From Dyadobacter luticola (GTDB lineage: Bacteria > Bacteroidota > Bacteroidia > Cytophagales > Spirosomataceae), in contig NZ_VCEJ01000002.1 in the NCBI RefSeq assembly GCF_005860805.1, forward strand, positions 2,216,375-2,280,374: a stretch of DNA of 64,000 bases. Reading direction: 5' to 3'. Position 1 is the first letter of the stretch, and each line of letters starts with the position of its first letter. The notes below the pieces were generated by a model. That model did no database searches, was not told the origin of the DNA, and was given only the letters and a program-made list of their open reading frames with translations. Shown here one piece after another: positions 54,801 to 63,178 of the stretch. A program made the translations under genes and the position numbers.

Positions 54801-55220
54801 GATGCAAAAACGTTTGAAAAAATAGGCGAGCGGGTGCCGGACGAATCACGTATTTACTCTTTCGTAGATCAAAATGCACCCAGCGGAAAAGTATATTACC
54901 GCCTGAAAATGATTGATCTGGATACACGGTACAGCTTTTCGAAAATGATTGCATTGGGAGGTGATACCGAAAGCCCCGTAATTAACAATTTTTATCCCAA
55001 CCCCACTACCAGCAAAGCCTATATCGAAATCAATACCACTGAGAAGGGCACATGGAATATAACGCATTATGATCTGACAGGAAGGGTGTTATCGCGTAAG
55101 CGCAAACTTTTACAGGCCGGGTCGAACATCATTACGATAGACAAGTTGTCTCCTGGTGTAAACATTTTAAAGTTTGACAACGGAAGTCTTTCTGAAACCA
55201 GGAAATTGATAAAAGAGTAA
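51870..55220 (+). CDS. T9SS-secreted protein with three GEVED repeats
   Basis: 1116 residues from ATG 51870, which opens a good signal peptide (FYCTFLLIFLLLAGSSS). Three GEVED modules lie at about 51945-52410, 52690-53128 and 53420-53885. Each has an NVTAGTLNNS-like start, an IWIDFNHDGTFE-type strand and a GETEDYI end, and each is followed by an Ig-like module with Cys (CSGDPIQTKT, then CxxTCP). The first two units repeat with a 726-base period. A beta-rich segment and a T9SS type A sorting domain (YPNPTTSKAYIEI) end the protein. It should be secreted across the outer membrane and bind a surface or glycan ligand; no enzymatic domain seen. Confidence 0.88.
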   Translation: MKTINFYCTFLLIFLLLAGSSSIHAQSYCSSMSFNAGYGYISNVTAGTLNNSSNYGQTGGPGSTVGKYSDYTTLVAAPVFYQSTAVSFSISTSGSPVVNSTTIWIDFNHDGTFENSDERVFQSAVPTPINGTVTGSFTIPATALTGTTRMRVVNNAGQTPVASACDTYNAGETEDYIVDIEPMPACSGDPIQTKTIATQVPVCPEARYTFSLSPAIYTTGNTYQWYNKNGPIAGATSETYTATITSQDSFYCDVTCPDGAKTTRSIPVPVTICYCTSAAEPSEALEILNVTAGTLNNSTALFQPGGPASVPGSYSDFTPLVAAPVFNQLATIPFSVSVGGFGYYSYNAIWIDYNQNGTFESPGEYIQLETGFAAFTATGSFTIPITALTGITRMRVITSERPLSSACQNYERGETEDYLINIVPPPACSGSPVQTKTIATQNPVCPVVSLTFSLSPDVITSNNTYQWYNDAGPIAGATSDTYTATITGADNYYCAITCPTGESTTKSTPFAVQGAYLYCPCTSISDDANSADIANVTVGDLNNSSTCGSTGGPGSILSRYSDYSSLVAAPNLTAANTFPVSIGITNCGGFNTSQTSVWIDFNHNGSFDAPEERVYLSAKYGLSDYTLTGSITIPETALTGLTRMRVIHGLGDVAESACGAYITGETEDYFINILAPTCSGTPTPGSTAADQFMVCTNTKVDLYLTSPPTITDGITYKWFKDDVLIEGATDATYSTVVTATATFHCEVTCTNSGLSASAEPVTIYVNPVFLPTAATTNTQDVAANPLVANNCEYIAKVMPTSGFTEATVKSWLETTPPFGHVPRHYEITPSTNANTATGMVTLYFSQADFDAYNATISSGFLPTGPNDNSGIANFQIVKFSGTSPTGLNYPGPPTYIPGGSSSWNSEDYTFVWNSSNSIWEVTFPVSGFSGFIGKSIGQALPVTLISFTGKTVEKINQLTWKTSSEVDFSHFEVQRSVDAKTFEKIGERVPDESRIYSFVDQNAPSGKVYYRLKMIDLDTRYSFSKMIALGGDTESPVINNFYPNPTTSKAYIEINTTEKGTWNITHYDLTGRVLSRKRKLLQAGSNIITIDKLSPGVNILKFDNGSLSETRKLIKE

Positions 55221-55467
55221 TTTTTGCACGAATATTAAGAGGTTAACTCAGATCCGTTCTTCAAAGCAATTAGCATATAGTTCCTTGCGAAAGTAAGGAA
55301 CCATATTTGTTTCTGTTACGCTCACATCAGGTTGAGAAAATAGATAAGATAGCGTCCAGCCAATGATCTGCCATTTCGGCCGCCTCACAGTTGCTCCAAA
55401 TTTTGATCCAAACTTACCACGACCTATCTTACGGAAATCCCGCAAAAGAAGAAGCTAAGCCGTTATT
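55221..55467. other. Intergenic stretch with a short inverted repeat
   Basis: 247 bases with no convincing gene. A 65-codon minus-strand ORF at 55248-55445 lacks recognisable features. GTTCCTT/AAGGAAC inverted arms (55280-55286 and 55295-55301) flank an eight-base spacer and might form a hairpin or operator for the downstream GH2 gene. Confidence 0.4.
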
Positions 55468-57264
55468 ATGAGATTTATTTATTGCCTTTTAAGCCTGATC
55501 TACATTTCTGTTGGAAATATTTATTCGCAAGTAGGAAAGCTGCCGACGAAATGGACGAAGCAAGCAATGGAATCTGCCATGCCGTTCAGCGAATACCCCC
55601 GGCCGCAAATGCAGCGCAGCGACTGGATGTGCCTGAATGGCAAGTGGGACTACCAGGGTGGCCCGCAGCTTGCTACCGCGCTCAATCCATCAAAACCGAT
55701 TGATTTTGACCGGCAAGCGCAGCAAATTCTGGTGCCCTATTGCCCGGAGTCGGTTCTTTCCGGTATCGAGCGGAATCAGGAAGTGAATATGTGGTACCGC
55801 AAACGGTTTGAAATCCCGGCTTCCTGGAAAGGAAAGCAGGTCATGCTTCATTTCGATGCCGTGGATCACGATGCCACCGTTTTTGTTAATGGCCAGAAAG
55901 CAGGTTCACATGCAGGCGGTTACGATGCATTTAGTCTTAATATCACGCCTCACTTAAAGGCCGGAAATAATGTTTTGATCGTTGCCGCCCACGACCAGAA
56001 TGACGGTAGAACGCCGTCAGGTAAAAATGGCCCGAGAGGCGACTATACCTTCACTTCGGGTATCTGGCAGTCGGTCTGGCTCGAACCAGTCAATACGAAA
56101 TACATCAAAAACATCCGTCTGCTTCCAGACCTGGAAAATAGCCGCTTAAAAGTGCTTGTAGATGCCGATCAGGGTACGGTGACGGCCGTCGCCTTAGAAG
56201 ACCAGAGGGTGGTTGCCCGGGCGACGGGTGAGTCGGGTACCGCATTTTATATTCCCATCCCTAATCCCAGGTTGTGGTCGCCGGATGAGCCATTTTTATA
56301 TGATCTTAAACTGAGTTTGCAAGACAAGAGCGGAAATGTAACCGACGAGATTGTCAGCTATTTTGGCATGCGGGATGTCAGGTTAGGAAAGGTAAATGGT
56401 GTTGTCAGGCCTTTGTTAAACGGGAAGTTTGTCATGCAGGTTGGCTTGCTGGACCAGGGCTACTGGCCCGACGGCATTTTGACCGCACCCACGGAGGAAG
56501 CGCTAAAATACGACATTGATTTTACCAAAAAGGCCGGTTTCAATCTGATCAGGAAACACATGAAAACCGAGCCGCAGCGCTTTTATTATTGGGCTGATAA
56601 GTTGGGTTTATTGGTTTGGCAGGATATGCCGGCGATCTGGTATCAGGACGAAGACACATTAAAAACACGCACCACGTTCCGCACCGAGTTGAAGGCTATC
56701 ATTGATGACCATTACAATTCCCCTTCAATTATTACCTGGGTGCCTTTCAACGAAAATTGGGGCGCCTTTGACGTGAAAGAAATCACCGACTGGGTCAAAC
56801 GCTACGATCCCTCCCGGCTGGTCAATGGAAATTCGGGTTTTAATAATAATCCAAGTTATCAAAAAGCCTATGGAGATCCCGGAAACGGGGATTTCGTCGA
56901 TACCCACATCTATGTCGGCCCCTATAAAGCGTCTGTACCGGACGAGAAACGAGCTGCTTCTCTGGGTGAATTTGGCGGCCTGGGTCTTTTTGTCAGAGGT
57001 CATATGTGGCCTGTCGAAAACAATGCGTATGATTATGAGCCAACCAGGCAGGCGCTCACCGACCGCTATGTAATGCTGATGGATCAGGTGGAACAGTTGA
57101 TGAAATACAAAGGCCTGAGCGTTGCTGTTTACACACAAACGACCGATGTTGAGCATGAAGTCAATGGCTTATTAACTTACGACCGTGCGGTTGAAAAAAT
57201 GGATATTGAAAGAGTTCGGGAGGTGAATCAGGCGGTGATCGACGCTGGAAGTAAATTAAAATAA
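55468..57264 (+). CDS. Secreted glycoside hydrolase family 2 enzyme
   Basis: 598 residues with a signal peptide (to about residue 21, ending at YSQ). It has the GH2 order: sugar-binding jelly-roll (QVMLHFDAVDHDATVFVNG), immunoglobulin-like domain and TIM barrel. The acid/base Glu429 (WVPFNENW) and nucleophile Glu501 (SLGEFGG) are in place. GH2 members include beta-galactosidases, mannosidases and glucuronidases; the substrate is not decided. It lacks the large C-terminal domains of LacZ. Periplasmic or surface location is likely. Neighbours suggest polysaccharide use. Confidence 0.88.
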   Translation: MRFIYCLLSLIYISVGNIYSQVGKLPTKWTKQAMESAMPFSEYPRPQMQRSDWMCLNGKWDYQGGPQLATALNPSKPIDFDRQAQQILVPYCPESVLSGIERNQEVNMWYRKRFEIPASWKGKQVMLHFDAVDHDATVFVNGQKAGSHAGGYDAFSLNITPHLKAGNNVLIVAAHDQNDGRTPSGKNGPRGDYTFTSGIWQSVWLEPVNTKYIKNIRLLPDLENSRLKVLVDADQGTVTAVALEDQRVVARATGESGTAFYIPIPNPRLWSPDEPFLYDLKLSLQDKSGNVTDEIVSYFGMRDVRLGKVNGVVRPLLNGKFVMQVGLLDQGYWPDGILTAPTEEALKYDIDFTKKAGFNLIRKHMKTEPQRFYYWADKLGLLVWQDMPAIWYQDEDTLKTRTTFRTELKAIIDDHYNSPSIITWVPFNENWGAFDVKEITDWVKRYDPSRLVNGNSGFNNNPSYQKAYGDPGNGDFVDTHIYVGPYKASVPDEKRAASLGEFGGLGLFVRGHMWPVENNAYDYEPTRQALTDRYVMLMDQVEQLMKYKGLSVAVYTQTTDVEHEVNGLLTYDRAVEKMDIERVREVNQAVIDAGSKLK

Positions 57265-57324
57265 ACAGAACGCAGGCTGGTTGAAGAAGGTATTTTTATT
57301 TCCTTTTTAAAATGTTCGGAAAGA

Positions 57325-58581
57325 ATGCAGCTACCATTCAACCACATTAAAAAGACACTTTTAAGCGAAGGTTATTTTACTGCCGGGATCGTAATCGTTT
57401 TCCTTTTATTAGAAGTATACATTTTACTATTCCGGCACATTGCGCATCAAGCAGATCTGGAATTATATTATCGCGTTGCATTCAATATTATAGAGGGGCA
57501 AATTCCTTACCGTGACTTTCCGCTGGAATATCCTCTATTCGCATTAATACCGATCGTCATTCCTGAAATATTTAATCATTTCCTGGAAGGTAATTTAAAT
57601 CAGTACACTGCTTTCTTCGCAGCTCAGAATATTTTGCTGGGAATTGGAACCGGCATTCTGGTGATAAAAACAAGCCGTTTTGACTCAAAATCGAGAAGTT
57701 ATCGATTTGCATTAATTTTTATTCTTTCGCTCCCTATTTTCCTTTTTCGCTTCGATCCTTTTCCGGCATTTCTTTCAAGTCTGGCGATTTTTTTCATGAG
57801 CAGAAAGCAAATTGCATCCGGCTTTGTTTGGTTGATATCCGTCGCTGTAAAGCTTTATACGGTGATTTTCTTTCCAATTCTTGCTCTATATTACTATCTC
57901 AGCAAGCAATTCATAAGTGCATTTAAACAGCTTGCAGGAATGTTGCTGGGTTCGGTTTTGGTTTCAATAGCATTAAGGTGGGTAGGCGCTGATAATGCTT
58001 TCGATTTTTTAAGCAATCACGTGCAGAGAGGGATTCATCTGGAAAGTCTGGCAGGAGGATTAATACTGTTGCTGCAGTCGGCGGGCGTCGGCTCGGTAAA
58101 GATTCAGCACGATTTCGGCGCTATGCATTTGCAAACAGCCTGGTCGTCGCCGGTTTTACAGTTTATTAAACTTCTCACACCATTACTTTTCGTATCGCTG
58201 CTTGGATATATTGGGTTGATTTTCAAGCGGGAAATAAATGTTCAGGGCAACATTGCTCTTCAAACAATTCTTATCGCATTTAGCACACAGCTGCTGTTAT
58301 TTATCATTCTCAATAAAGTATTCTCCCCGCAATATCTTGTCTGGCTATTACCCTTCATTCCTTTTTTAGATCGTAAAACCTTCATCATTTTCACCGCCAC
58401 ATTAATGTTAACAATCCTGATTTTTCCGGGCAATTATTATGATTTGATTTTAATGAAGACTTATATGGTGATAATGTTAAATGTGCGGAATGTTCTGTTG
58501 ATTTGGATGTTTGTCAGGCTTCTGAATTTACTTAAAAACAGCAGGCAAAACGGCGAACATTTTTTTCGTACACCGGGTTGA
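57325..58581 (+). CDS. GT87-like polytopic membrane glycosyltransferase
   Basis: A 418-residue protein with about 10-11 membrane segments. The first loop after helix one contains DLELYYRVAFNIIEGQ and IPYRDFPLEYPL, which fits the GT-C fold of DUF2029/GT87 polyprenol-phosphate-mannose transferases, where an Asp in that loop is catalytic. It would add sugar to a lipid or protein acceptor on the periplasmic side. Substrate and acceptor unknown. Confidence 0.7.
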   Translation: MQLPFNHIKKTLLSEGYFTAGIVIVFLLLEVYILLFRHIAHQADLELYYRVAFNIIEGQIPYRDFPLEYPLFALIPIVIPEIFNHFLEGNLNQYTAFFAAQNILLGIGTGILVIKTSRFDSKSRSYRFALIFILSLPIFLFRFDPFPAFLSSLAIFFMSRKQIASGFVWLISVAVKLYTVIFFPILALYYYLSKQFISAFKQLAGMLLGSVLVSIALRWVGADNAFDFLSNHVQRGIHLESLAGGLILLLQSAGVGSVKIQHDFGAMHLQTAWSSPVLQFIKLLTPLLFVSLLGYIGLIFKREINVQGNIALQTILIAFSTQLLLFIILNKVFSPQYLVWLLPFIPFLDRKTFIIFTATLMLTILIFPGNYYDLILMKTYMVIMLNVRNVLLIWMFVRLLNLLKNSRQNGEHFFRTPG

Positions 58582-58589
58582 GATGCGCT

Positions 58590-60416
58590 TCACAATATCT
58601 TCATAAACGCAACCAACCCCTTCTTCTCCCCATCCGTCAAATCCAGCTTATCAAAAGGCAGCGTCTGGTTTTCCAACTTAAAACCTAACCCATTTCCCCC
58701 GCCCCGGTCGTAAAAATCCACCACTTCTTCCAGCGTTTTGAAAACACCATTGTGCATGTATGGTGCCGTCTTCGAAATGTTTCTGACCGTCGGGGTTTTG
58801 AAGGCGTGTAGGTGCGGGTCACGTTTGGTCAGCAGGAATTTTCCTACGTCCGGGTCGATTTCTTTGCCGGCTGCAGTGGCGGGGGTACCGAGGACTTCGC
58901 TTTCGGTTTCCTGGTAGGCCGGCGGCACGGTGCCGTTGAACAGCGGGAAAAAGTGGCAGGTGGCGCATTTACCTTTACCCATGAAAACATTAAAACCCAG
59001 CCTTTCTTCAGAAGTTAATGTACCCGTCTGGCCGCGGAAATAGCGGTCGAGTTTTGAATTCAGAGAAGTTAATGACCGGATATAGCTGGCGATGGCGTTT
59101 TTCAGGGTATGTTCGTTGACGCCGTCTTTATAGGATTTGGCAAATAATGCGGCGTACTCCGGCTCTTTTTTCAATGCTTCAACCGCCTCGGGCAGCGAGC
59201 CGTGCATTTCCTGCTCGTTGCGGATCACGTCACTCGCCTGGTCTTCCAGGAACGCTACCCTTGAATCGGCGAACTGGACGGCCTGGTAGGCGGAATTTAA
59301 CAAGGTCGGCGCATTCCGGGCGATGCGTACGCCGTCGAAACCTACTGCAAAGCTTTTCGTTTCGCCATCGGTAAATGCTTTGTCGGGCTGGTGGCAAGTG
59401 GCGCAGGTGCGACCATTTTTTCCGGATAGAATCGGATTGAAAAACAACATTTTGCCCAGTGCAATCCGATCTGGCGTGGAATGCTGCTCGTCCAGGTTTA
59501 CAAAATAGTCTGAGTTAAAAATCGCAGAATCGGTCAATGTTTTGGCGTCTGGCGATAGTAACCTGCTTTCCGTAAAAACAGCAATTTTTAATGCTTTTTG
59601 TGTATCCAATAACAAGCTACTCAGTGGGTTGGCTTTTTGTTTGATAAAATCCAGCCGGTCGAATGCATTGAAATTTTTTGCTTTCTGTAAGCTATTTATC
59701 GCATTTTCAAAGGTGGCTTCCAATCTTTGTGAAAGCACTTGATCATGTTTTTCAACACTGTAAAAACTTAAATGCTGCTGCAAACTTTCCAGCGCGCTCG
59801 CGGCTTCGGGGAAAGAATGAAATGCAACCGGCGAATCGAAACCGGTAATACCCAATGTTTGAATGCGGAAAACTTCCAGACGGATCGCATCGAAAATATG
59901 GCTGTCGGTCAACTGGTTACCTTCCGAAATCTTACGGAGCCGGTTCACATTGGCGCGGATCACGGCGGCGTGCTGCACGGCATCCGCGTAGTTTGAAGAA
60001 TCGTCGCCGGGAAAAACCAGTTCTTCCAAAACCTGAAAACCTTCCGGCTGATTGACCCGCAGATCGTCGTCCACTTCCGGAATGTTCGGACCATTGAGCG
60101 CCTTGGTGGTTTCGGGACTGTAATAGGCCGAGAGAAATTCCACACGCTTGTACGCAAGCCGCGCGTGCCTGAATGCTGCCTGCACATCCTCAGCCGGTTG
60201 GCGGTTTTTAATGAGCGTTTGCATTTCACTGACCGCGCTGTCGAGCCTGGTGATATCTTCCATAAACTGCTGCTTCACAGCATCTGTGGTCGTCACTTCC
60301 GATTTGCAGCCCTGAAAGGCAGCGACCGAAAACAGGGTCAGGCAGGCAGATAACAGTATTTCCTGGAAATGCTTTTTAAAAAATAGAAAGCAATGTTGAA
60401 AAGTCTTGGCAGACAT
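58590..60416 (-). CDS. Di-heme cytochrome c peroxidase (MauG-like) with N-terminal imelysin-like domain
   Basis: 608 residues from ATG 60416; the longer frame would cross the terminator at 60449-60478. A signal peptide (LLSACLTLFSVAAFQGC) with a possible lipobox comes first. An all-helical region of about 200 residues resembling imelysin/EfeM-type domains (LDSAVSEMQTLI and AYKRVEFLSAYYS) follows, then the peroxidase part with two heme c sites CATCH (59391-59405 and 58953-58967) and a C-terminal His/Met set (HNGVFKTLEEV). It reduces H2O2 with electrons from cytochrome c, or oxidises a partner. The domain join is unusual outside Bacteroidota. Confidence 0.85.
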   Translation of the reverse strand: MSAKTFQHCFLFFKKHFQEILLSACLTLFSVAAFQGCKSEVTTTDAVKQQFMEDITRLDSAVSEMQTLIKNRQPAEDVQAAFRHARLAYKRVEFLSAYYSPETTKALNGPNIPEVDDDLRVNQPEGFQVLEELVFPGDDSSNYADAVQHAAVIRANVNRLRKISEGNQLTDSHIFDAIRLEVFRIQTLGITGFDSPVAFHSFPEAASALESLQQHLSFYSVEKHDQVLSQRLEATFENAINSLQKAKNFNAFDRLDFIKQKANPLSSLLLDTQKALKIAVFTESRLLSPDAKTLTDSAIFNSDYFVNLDEQHSTPDRIALGKMLFFNPILSGKNGRTCATCHQPDKAFTDGETKSFAVGFDGVRIARNAPTLLNSAYQAVQFADSRVAFLEDQASDVIRNEQEMHGSLPEAVEALKKEPEYAALFAKSYKDGVNEHTLKNAIASYIRSLTSLNSKLDRYFRGQTGTLTSEERLGFNVFMGKGKCATCHFFPLFNGTVPPAYQETESEVLGTPATAAGKEIDPDVGKFLLTKRDPHLHAFKTPTVRNISKTAPYMHNGVFKTLEEVVDFYDRGGGNGLGFKLENQTLPFDKLDLTDGEKKGLVAFMKIL

Positions 60417-60448
60417 GGATTTTCTAACAGATTGGGATAAAACACGAA

Positions 60449-60479
60449 AACGCCTGACGGGAAATCCTGTCAGGCGTTG
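60449..60479 (-). terminator. Terminator of the PhoX-like lipoprotein gene
   Basis: AACGCCTGAC...GTCAGGCGTT arms with a T run on the minus strand (AAAA at 60447-60450 in plus sense). It sits 15 bases after the stop codon of gene 60494-61942. Confidence 0.85.
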
Positions 60480-60493
60480 TAAAATCACAGTTA

Positions 60494-61942
60494 TTAACGT
60501 GGCAAACCTTCGATCAGGATAAGCTGGCTGGCCTGGTTTTCGGCTTTACGCACCGATCCGCCGTCCACACCCTGATACTTCGCATCTCTCCATGTATGTG
60601 CCTGGATACCAAGCATAAATGTGTTCGGGCGACCGGTTACATTCGATACGTCGATCATACCGCTCGATTCCCATGAACCCAATTTTGAAGTTCCGCCTAC
60701 ATTGTATTTTGCAGCGTCGGCTTCATTTCTGCGGTGGTCGATTTCGAGTACCGGTACCAGATTTTTCGTATTCAAATTGTACTGATACACATAACCGTCA
60801 TGTTTTTCGTCGCCGTAACCATTCGGATCTTCCATGATGTAGATGTAATTATTCGTTACACAAACATTATCAGGATCCTGAAATGTATTTGCGATGCTGG
60901 TTTTGTCGTCGCCGTCGAGCAAAACTTCCAGTTTACCTTTCGAAGGATCGTTGGCATCCAGCACCAGGTGGTAAATGCGGCCATACTTCGAGCGGGAATA
61001 ATCAGCATTCACACCAGAATTATCCTGACCAGTCACTGCAAAAATCACTTCACGGCTGTTTGCGCCGCCGCCTTTGCGGTAATCCACATCTTCCACGCGG
61101 CCAAATTTGATCGCTTTCAGATCATTCACTTTTGCATTGATCTGCGCACCAGTCAATGTTTTGTGGTCGTCGATTTTTACAAATTCAACATTGTAAGACG
61201 AACCTACTTTCATATCCATTTCAGTCTGTTTGTCGTCGCTGCGCTTCAACATATACAGTGAACCATTTTCCAGGTCACCCACTGTATTGGACATATACAT
61301 GGCTAATTGTCCACCATTTACATCCGAATCGTCATCGCCGATCATGATTACCGTTTTGCCTGGATAGGCTGTTTTTGGCAGCGGAAGGGCATTTTCTGCG
61401 CTCCATCTTCCTAGTGCCGGTACTTCGCGTGAAACGCTTGCCTGATTTACGCTGGCATCCACATTCAATGCATGAGTCCGTGATTCCTGGCCGCTTTCAC
61501 CGCAGGTCAGGAACAAAGGGCCGAAACCGTGCTCCAAAGGCGTAACCAATGTAGCCGAGCACAAGCGCCACGTTCCACCATCCGAATTCAAAACATACTC
61601 CCCTTTTACAGGCTTGAATGCTTTGTCCAGCGTGATGCGCGATACCGCGAAATTGTCTTCATTGTTGACCAGGATGGTGTAGTTTCCGTCCGGGTTCTGG
61701 AACAAGCCAGCGCCATCGGCCGAGCCGCCGAAAACGTAGTTGGGAGATTGTTCGAGCACGTCGTCGCTGCTGAGGAGCGAGAAAGCTTTGGCATTGCCTG
61801 CGCCTGGGAGTAATTTGGCCAGTACCGGCGTCACCGAGCGGTTTTGCAGGGTAATGTCCGGGCTGTCCGGCATGCGATGATCTTCACAGCCCGATAATAC
61901 GAGCAGACTCAAAAGAGCCGTTGATGGTAGTAGAAACTTCAT
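60494..61942 (-). CDS. PhoX/DUF839-like secreted lipoprotein (putative phosphatase)
   Basis: 482 residues with a lipoprotein signal (LLSLLVLSGC). The body is a beta-propeller-like protein with repeated blades: NNEDNFAVSRITLD, MIGDDDSDVNGGQLAMYMSN, FQDPDNVCVTNNYIYIMED. These resemble PhoX-type calcium/iron-dependent alkaline phosphatases (DUF839), and many acidic residues could bind Ca. I cannot confirm the catalytic ligands by eye. It precedes the di-heme peroxidase on the same strand but with its own terminator. A candidate TTTG-N17-TATTTTTA promoter lies at 62001-61973. Periplasmic or outer-membrane anchored. Confidence 0.6.
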   Translation of the reverse strand: MKFLLPSTALLSLLVLSGCEDHRMPDSPDITLQNRSVTPVLAKLLPGAGNAKAFSLLSSDDVLEQSPNYVFGGSADGAGLFQNPDGNYTILVNNEDNFAVSRITLDKAFKPVKGEYVLNSDGGTWRLCSATLVTPLEHGFGPLFLTCGESGQESRTHALNVDASVNQASVSREVPALGRWSAENALPLPKTAYPGKTVIMIGDDDSDVNGGQLAMYMSNTVGDLENGSLYMLKRSDDKQTEMDMKVGSSYNVEFVKIDDHKTLTGAQINAKVNDLKAIKFGRVEDVDYRKGGGANSREVIFAVTGQDNSGVNADYSRSKYGRIYHLVLDANDPSKGKLEVLLDGDDKTSIANTFQDPDNVCVTNNYIYIMEDPNGYGDEKHDGYVYQYNLNTKNLVPVLEIDHRRNEADAAKYNVGGTSKLGSWESSGMIDVSNVTGRPNTFMLGIQAHTWRDAKYQGVDGGSVRKAENQASQLILIEGLPR

Positions 61943-62159
61943 GGTGAGTATGGACTTGTGTTATTGAGGCTGTAAAAATAACCTAAGCCCTCTTGCCCAA
62001 AATGAAGGGAATGTTACGTCATGTTACCTGGAAATTAAATCATTTTTTCCCGCGCAAAATACATCTTCTGACAACCTGGCAGCGTATGTTTACTGGTAGA
62101 GTTTTTTAGTTAAAAAAATATCATTTCAAATACAGCAAACAATTTAAAATCAGTAAAAT

Positions 62160-62651
62160 ATGAAGATCGCGCAGCTCTTTTTTTCGCTTCTGTTTTTATA
62201 CTCCATTAACGCATGCAGCCAGGACCGCAAGAAATCCGGTTCCGAAAAATCTTCTTATCCGGTGTCGAAATCCGATGACGAGTGGAAGAAAGTTTTAACG
62301 CCGGAAGCTTACTCCATCATGGTGAAAGGCGGCACCGAAAGACCTTTCCAAAACCCGTACTGGAACAACCACGAAAAGGGATATTATGTAAGCGCCGCTA
62401 CCGGGGATACTTTGTTCACTTCCGATACGAAGTTTGAATCGGGTACCGGCTGGCCGAGCTTTTACAAACCCTACAAAGACAAAGCCGTTAAAGTGGTAAG
62501 CGACAGATCATTAGGCATGGTGCGTGACGAAGTGGTAGAAAGCAAAACCGGCCTGCACCTCGGCCATGTTTTCGATGACGGCCCGCGGCCGACCGGCAAA
62601 AGGTATTGTATGAATTCCTACGCCTTAAAGTTTGTCCCTGCCAGTAAATAA
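62160..62651 (+). CDS. msrB: Peptide-methionine (R)-S-oxide reductase MsrB, lipoprotein form without zinc ligands
   Basis: 163 residues with a lipoprotein signal (SINAC, Cys19), so probably anchored in the periplasm. The MsrB core is present: FESGTGWPSF, GLHLGHVFDDGP and the catalytic Cys150 in RYCMNSYAL. Both CxxC pairs that bind structural zinc in most MsrB proteins are gone: VSAATGD stands where CAVCG is expected, and VESKTG where RCAHC is expected. The usual resolving Cys is Thr96. Recycling by thioredoxin must use another Cys or none. It repairs oxidised methionine in exported proteins. Confidence 0.9.
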   Translation: MKIAQLFFSLLFLYSINACSQDRKKSGSEKSSYPVSKSDDEWKKVLTPEAYSIMVKGGTERPFQNPYWNNHEKGYYVSAATGDTLFTSDTKFESGTGWPSFYKPYKDKAVKVVSDRSLGMVRDEVVESKTGLHLGHVFDDGPRPTGKRYCMNSYALKFVPASK

Positions 62652-62653
62652 AA

Positions 62654-62673
62654 AAAGTGCCGCCAGGCACTTC
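62654..62673. terminator. Short hairpin between convergent genes, terminator for the minus-strand gene
   Basis: AAGTGCC-GCCA-GGCACTT arms, with an A run to the left (62648-62654) that becomes a T run for minus-strand transcripts ending from 62723. Downstream in plus sense there is only TT, so it is a weaker stop for msrB. Confidence 0.75.
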
Positions 62674-62722
62674 TGATATCGTCGCCCCGGGTTAAAATCC
62701 GGGGCAATAAAGTCACTGCTGA

Positions 62723-63058
62723 TTAATACTCGAACTCCTTTTTTACCTTTTCAGCCAGTTTTTCCACCTTGCCTACAAAGTTCAGGCACTCTTCCTCACT
62801 CATGGTCTCCACGGTATGACGCACGGCGTTCATCACCATAAAACCGTCTTCATCTCTTTTTACACCTTTTTGATTGGCAATTCTTTGCAGGTCGGCCCAG
62901 TCTGGCGCCAGCTCTTCTGAGAAATATTTGGGATCAATAATGTTAAAGTACGAGGACTGCGATTTAAGCTTGTCTTTGAGGGTAGCTTTGGAGTCCTTCT
63001 TTAATGCATCGACGAACTTAGACAACTCGATAAGCGCGAAAACATTCGACTTTTTCAT
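62723..63058 (-). CDS. Small conserved-looking hypothetical protein
   Basis: 111 residues from ATG 63058 (a Met 27 bases upstream is in frame, but an exact TAAATTTG -7 box at 63092-63099 would put the transcription start at about that upstream Met). It is charged and all-helical by look (SKFVDALKKDSKATLKDKL, KVEKLAEKVKKEFEY), without signal peptide or membrane segment. No family recognised. Convergent with msrB. Confidence 0.65.
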   Translation of the reverse strand: MKKSNVFALIELSKFVDALKKDSKATLKDKLKSQSSYFNIIDPKYFSEELAPDWADLQRIANQKGVKRDEDGFMVMNAVRHTVETMSEEECLNFVGKVEKLAEKVKKEFEY

Positions 63059-63178
63059 TTGTGATAACGTTGAGGGAGAAAACATTTAACACAAATTTAA
63101 AAATGATTTAGGTTTTACGACATTCTAAGACAAATTAATTACACAAACTGCTAAAAATCATAAAACTTCTCCTAACCT

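Noticed and set aside
55248..55445. 65-codon minus-strand ORF between the GEVED and GH2 genes
   Set aside because: No start context, family or conservation visible; probably chance.
60417..60488. N-terminal extension of the di-heme peroxidase
   Set aside because: It would cross the terminator of the preceding gene.
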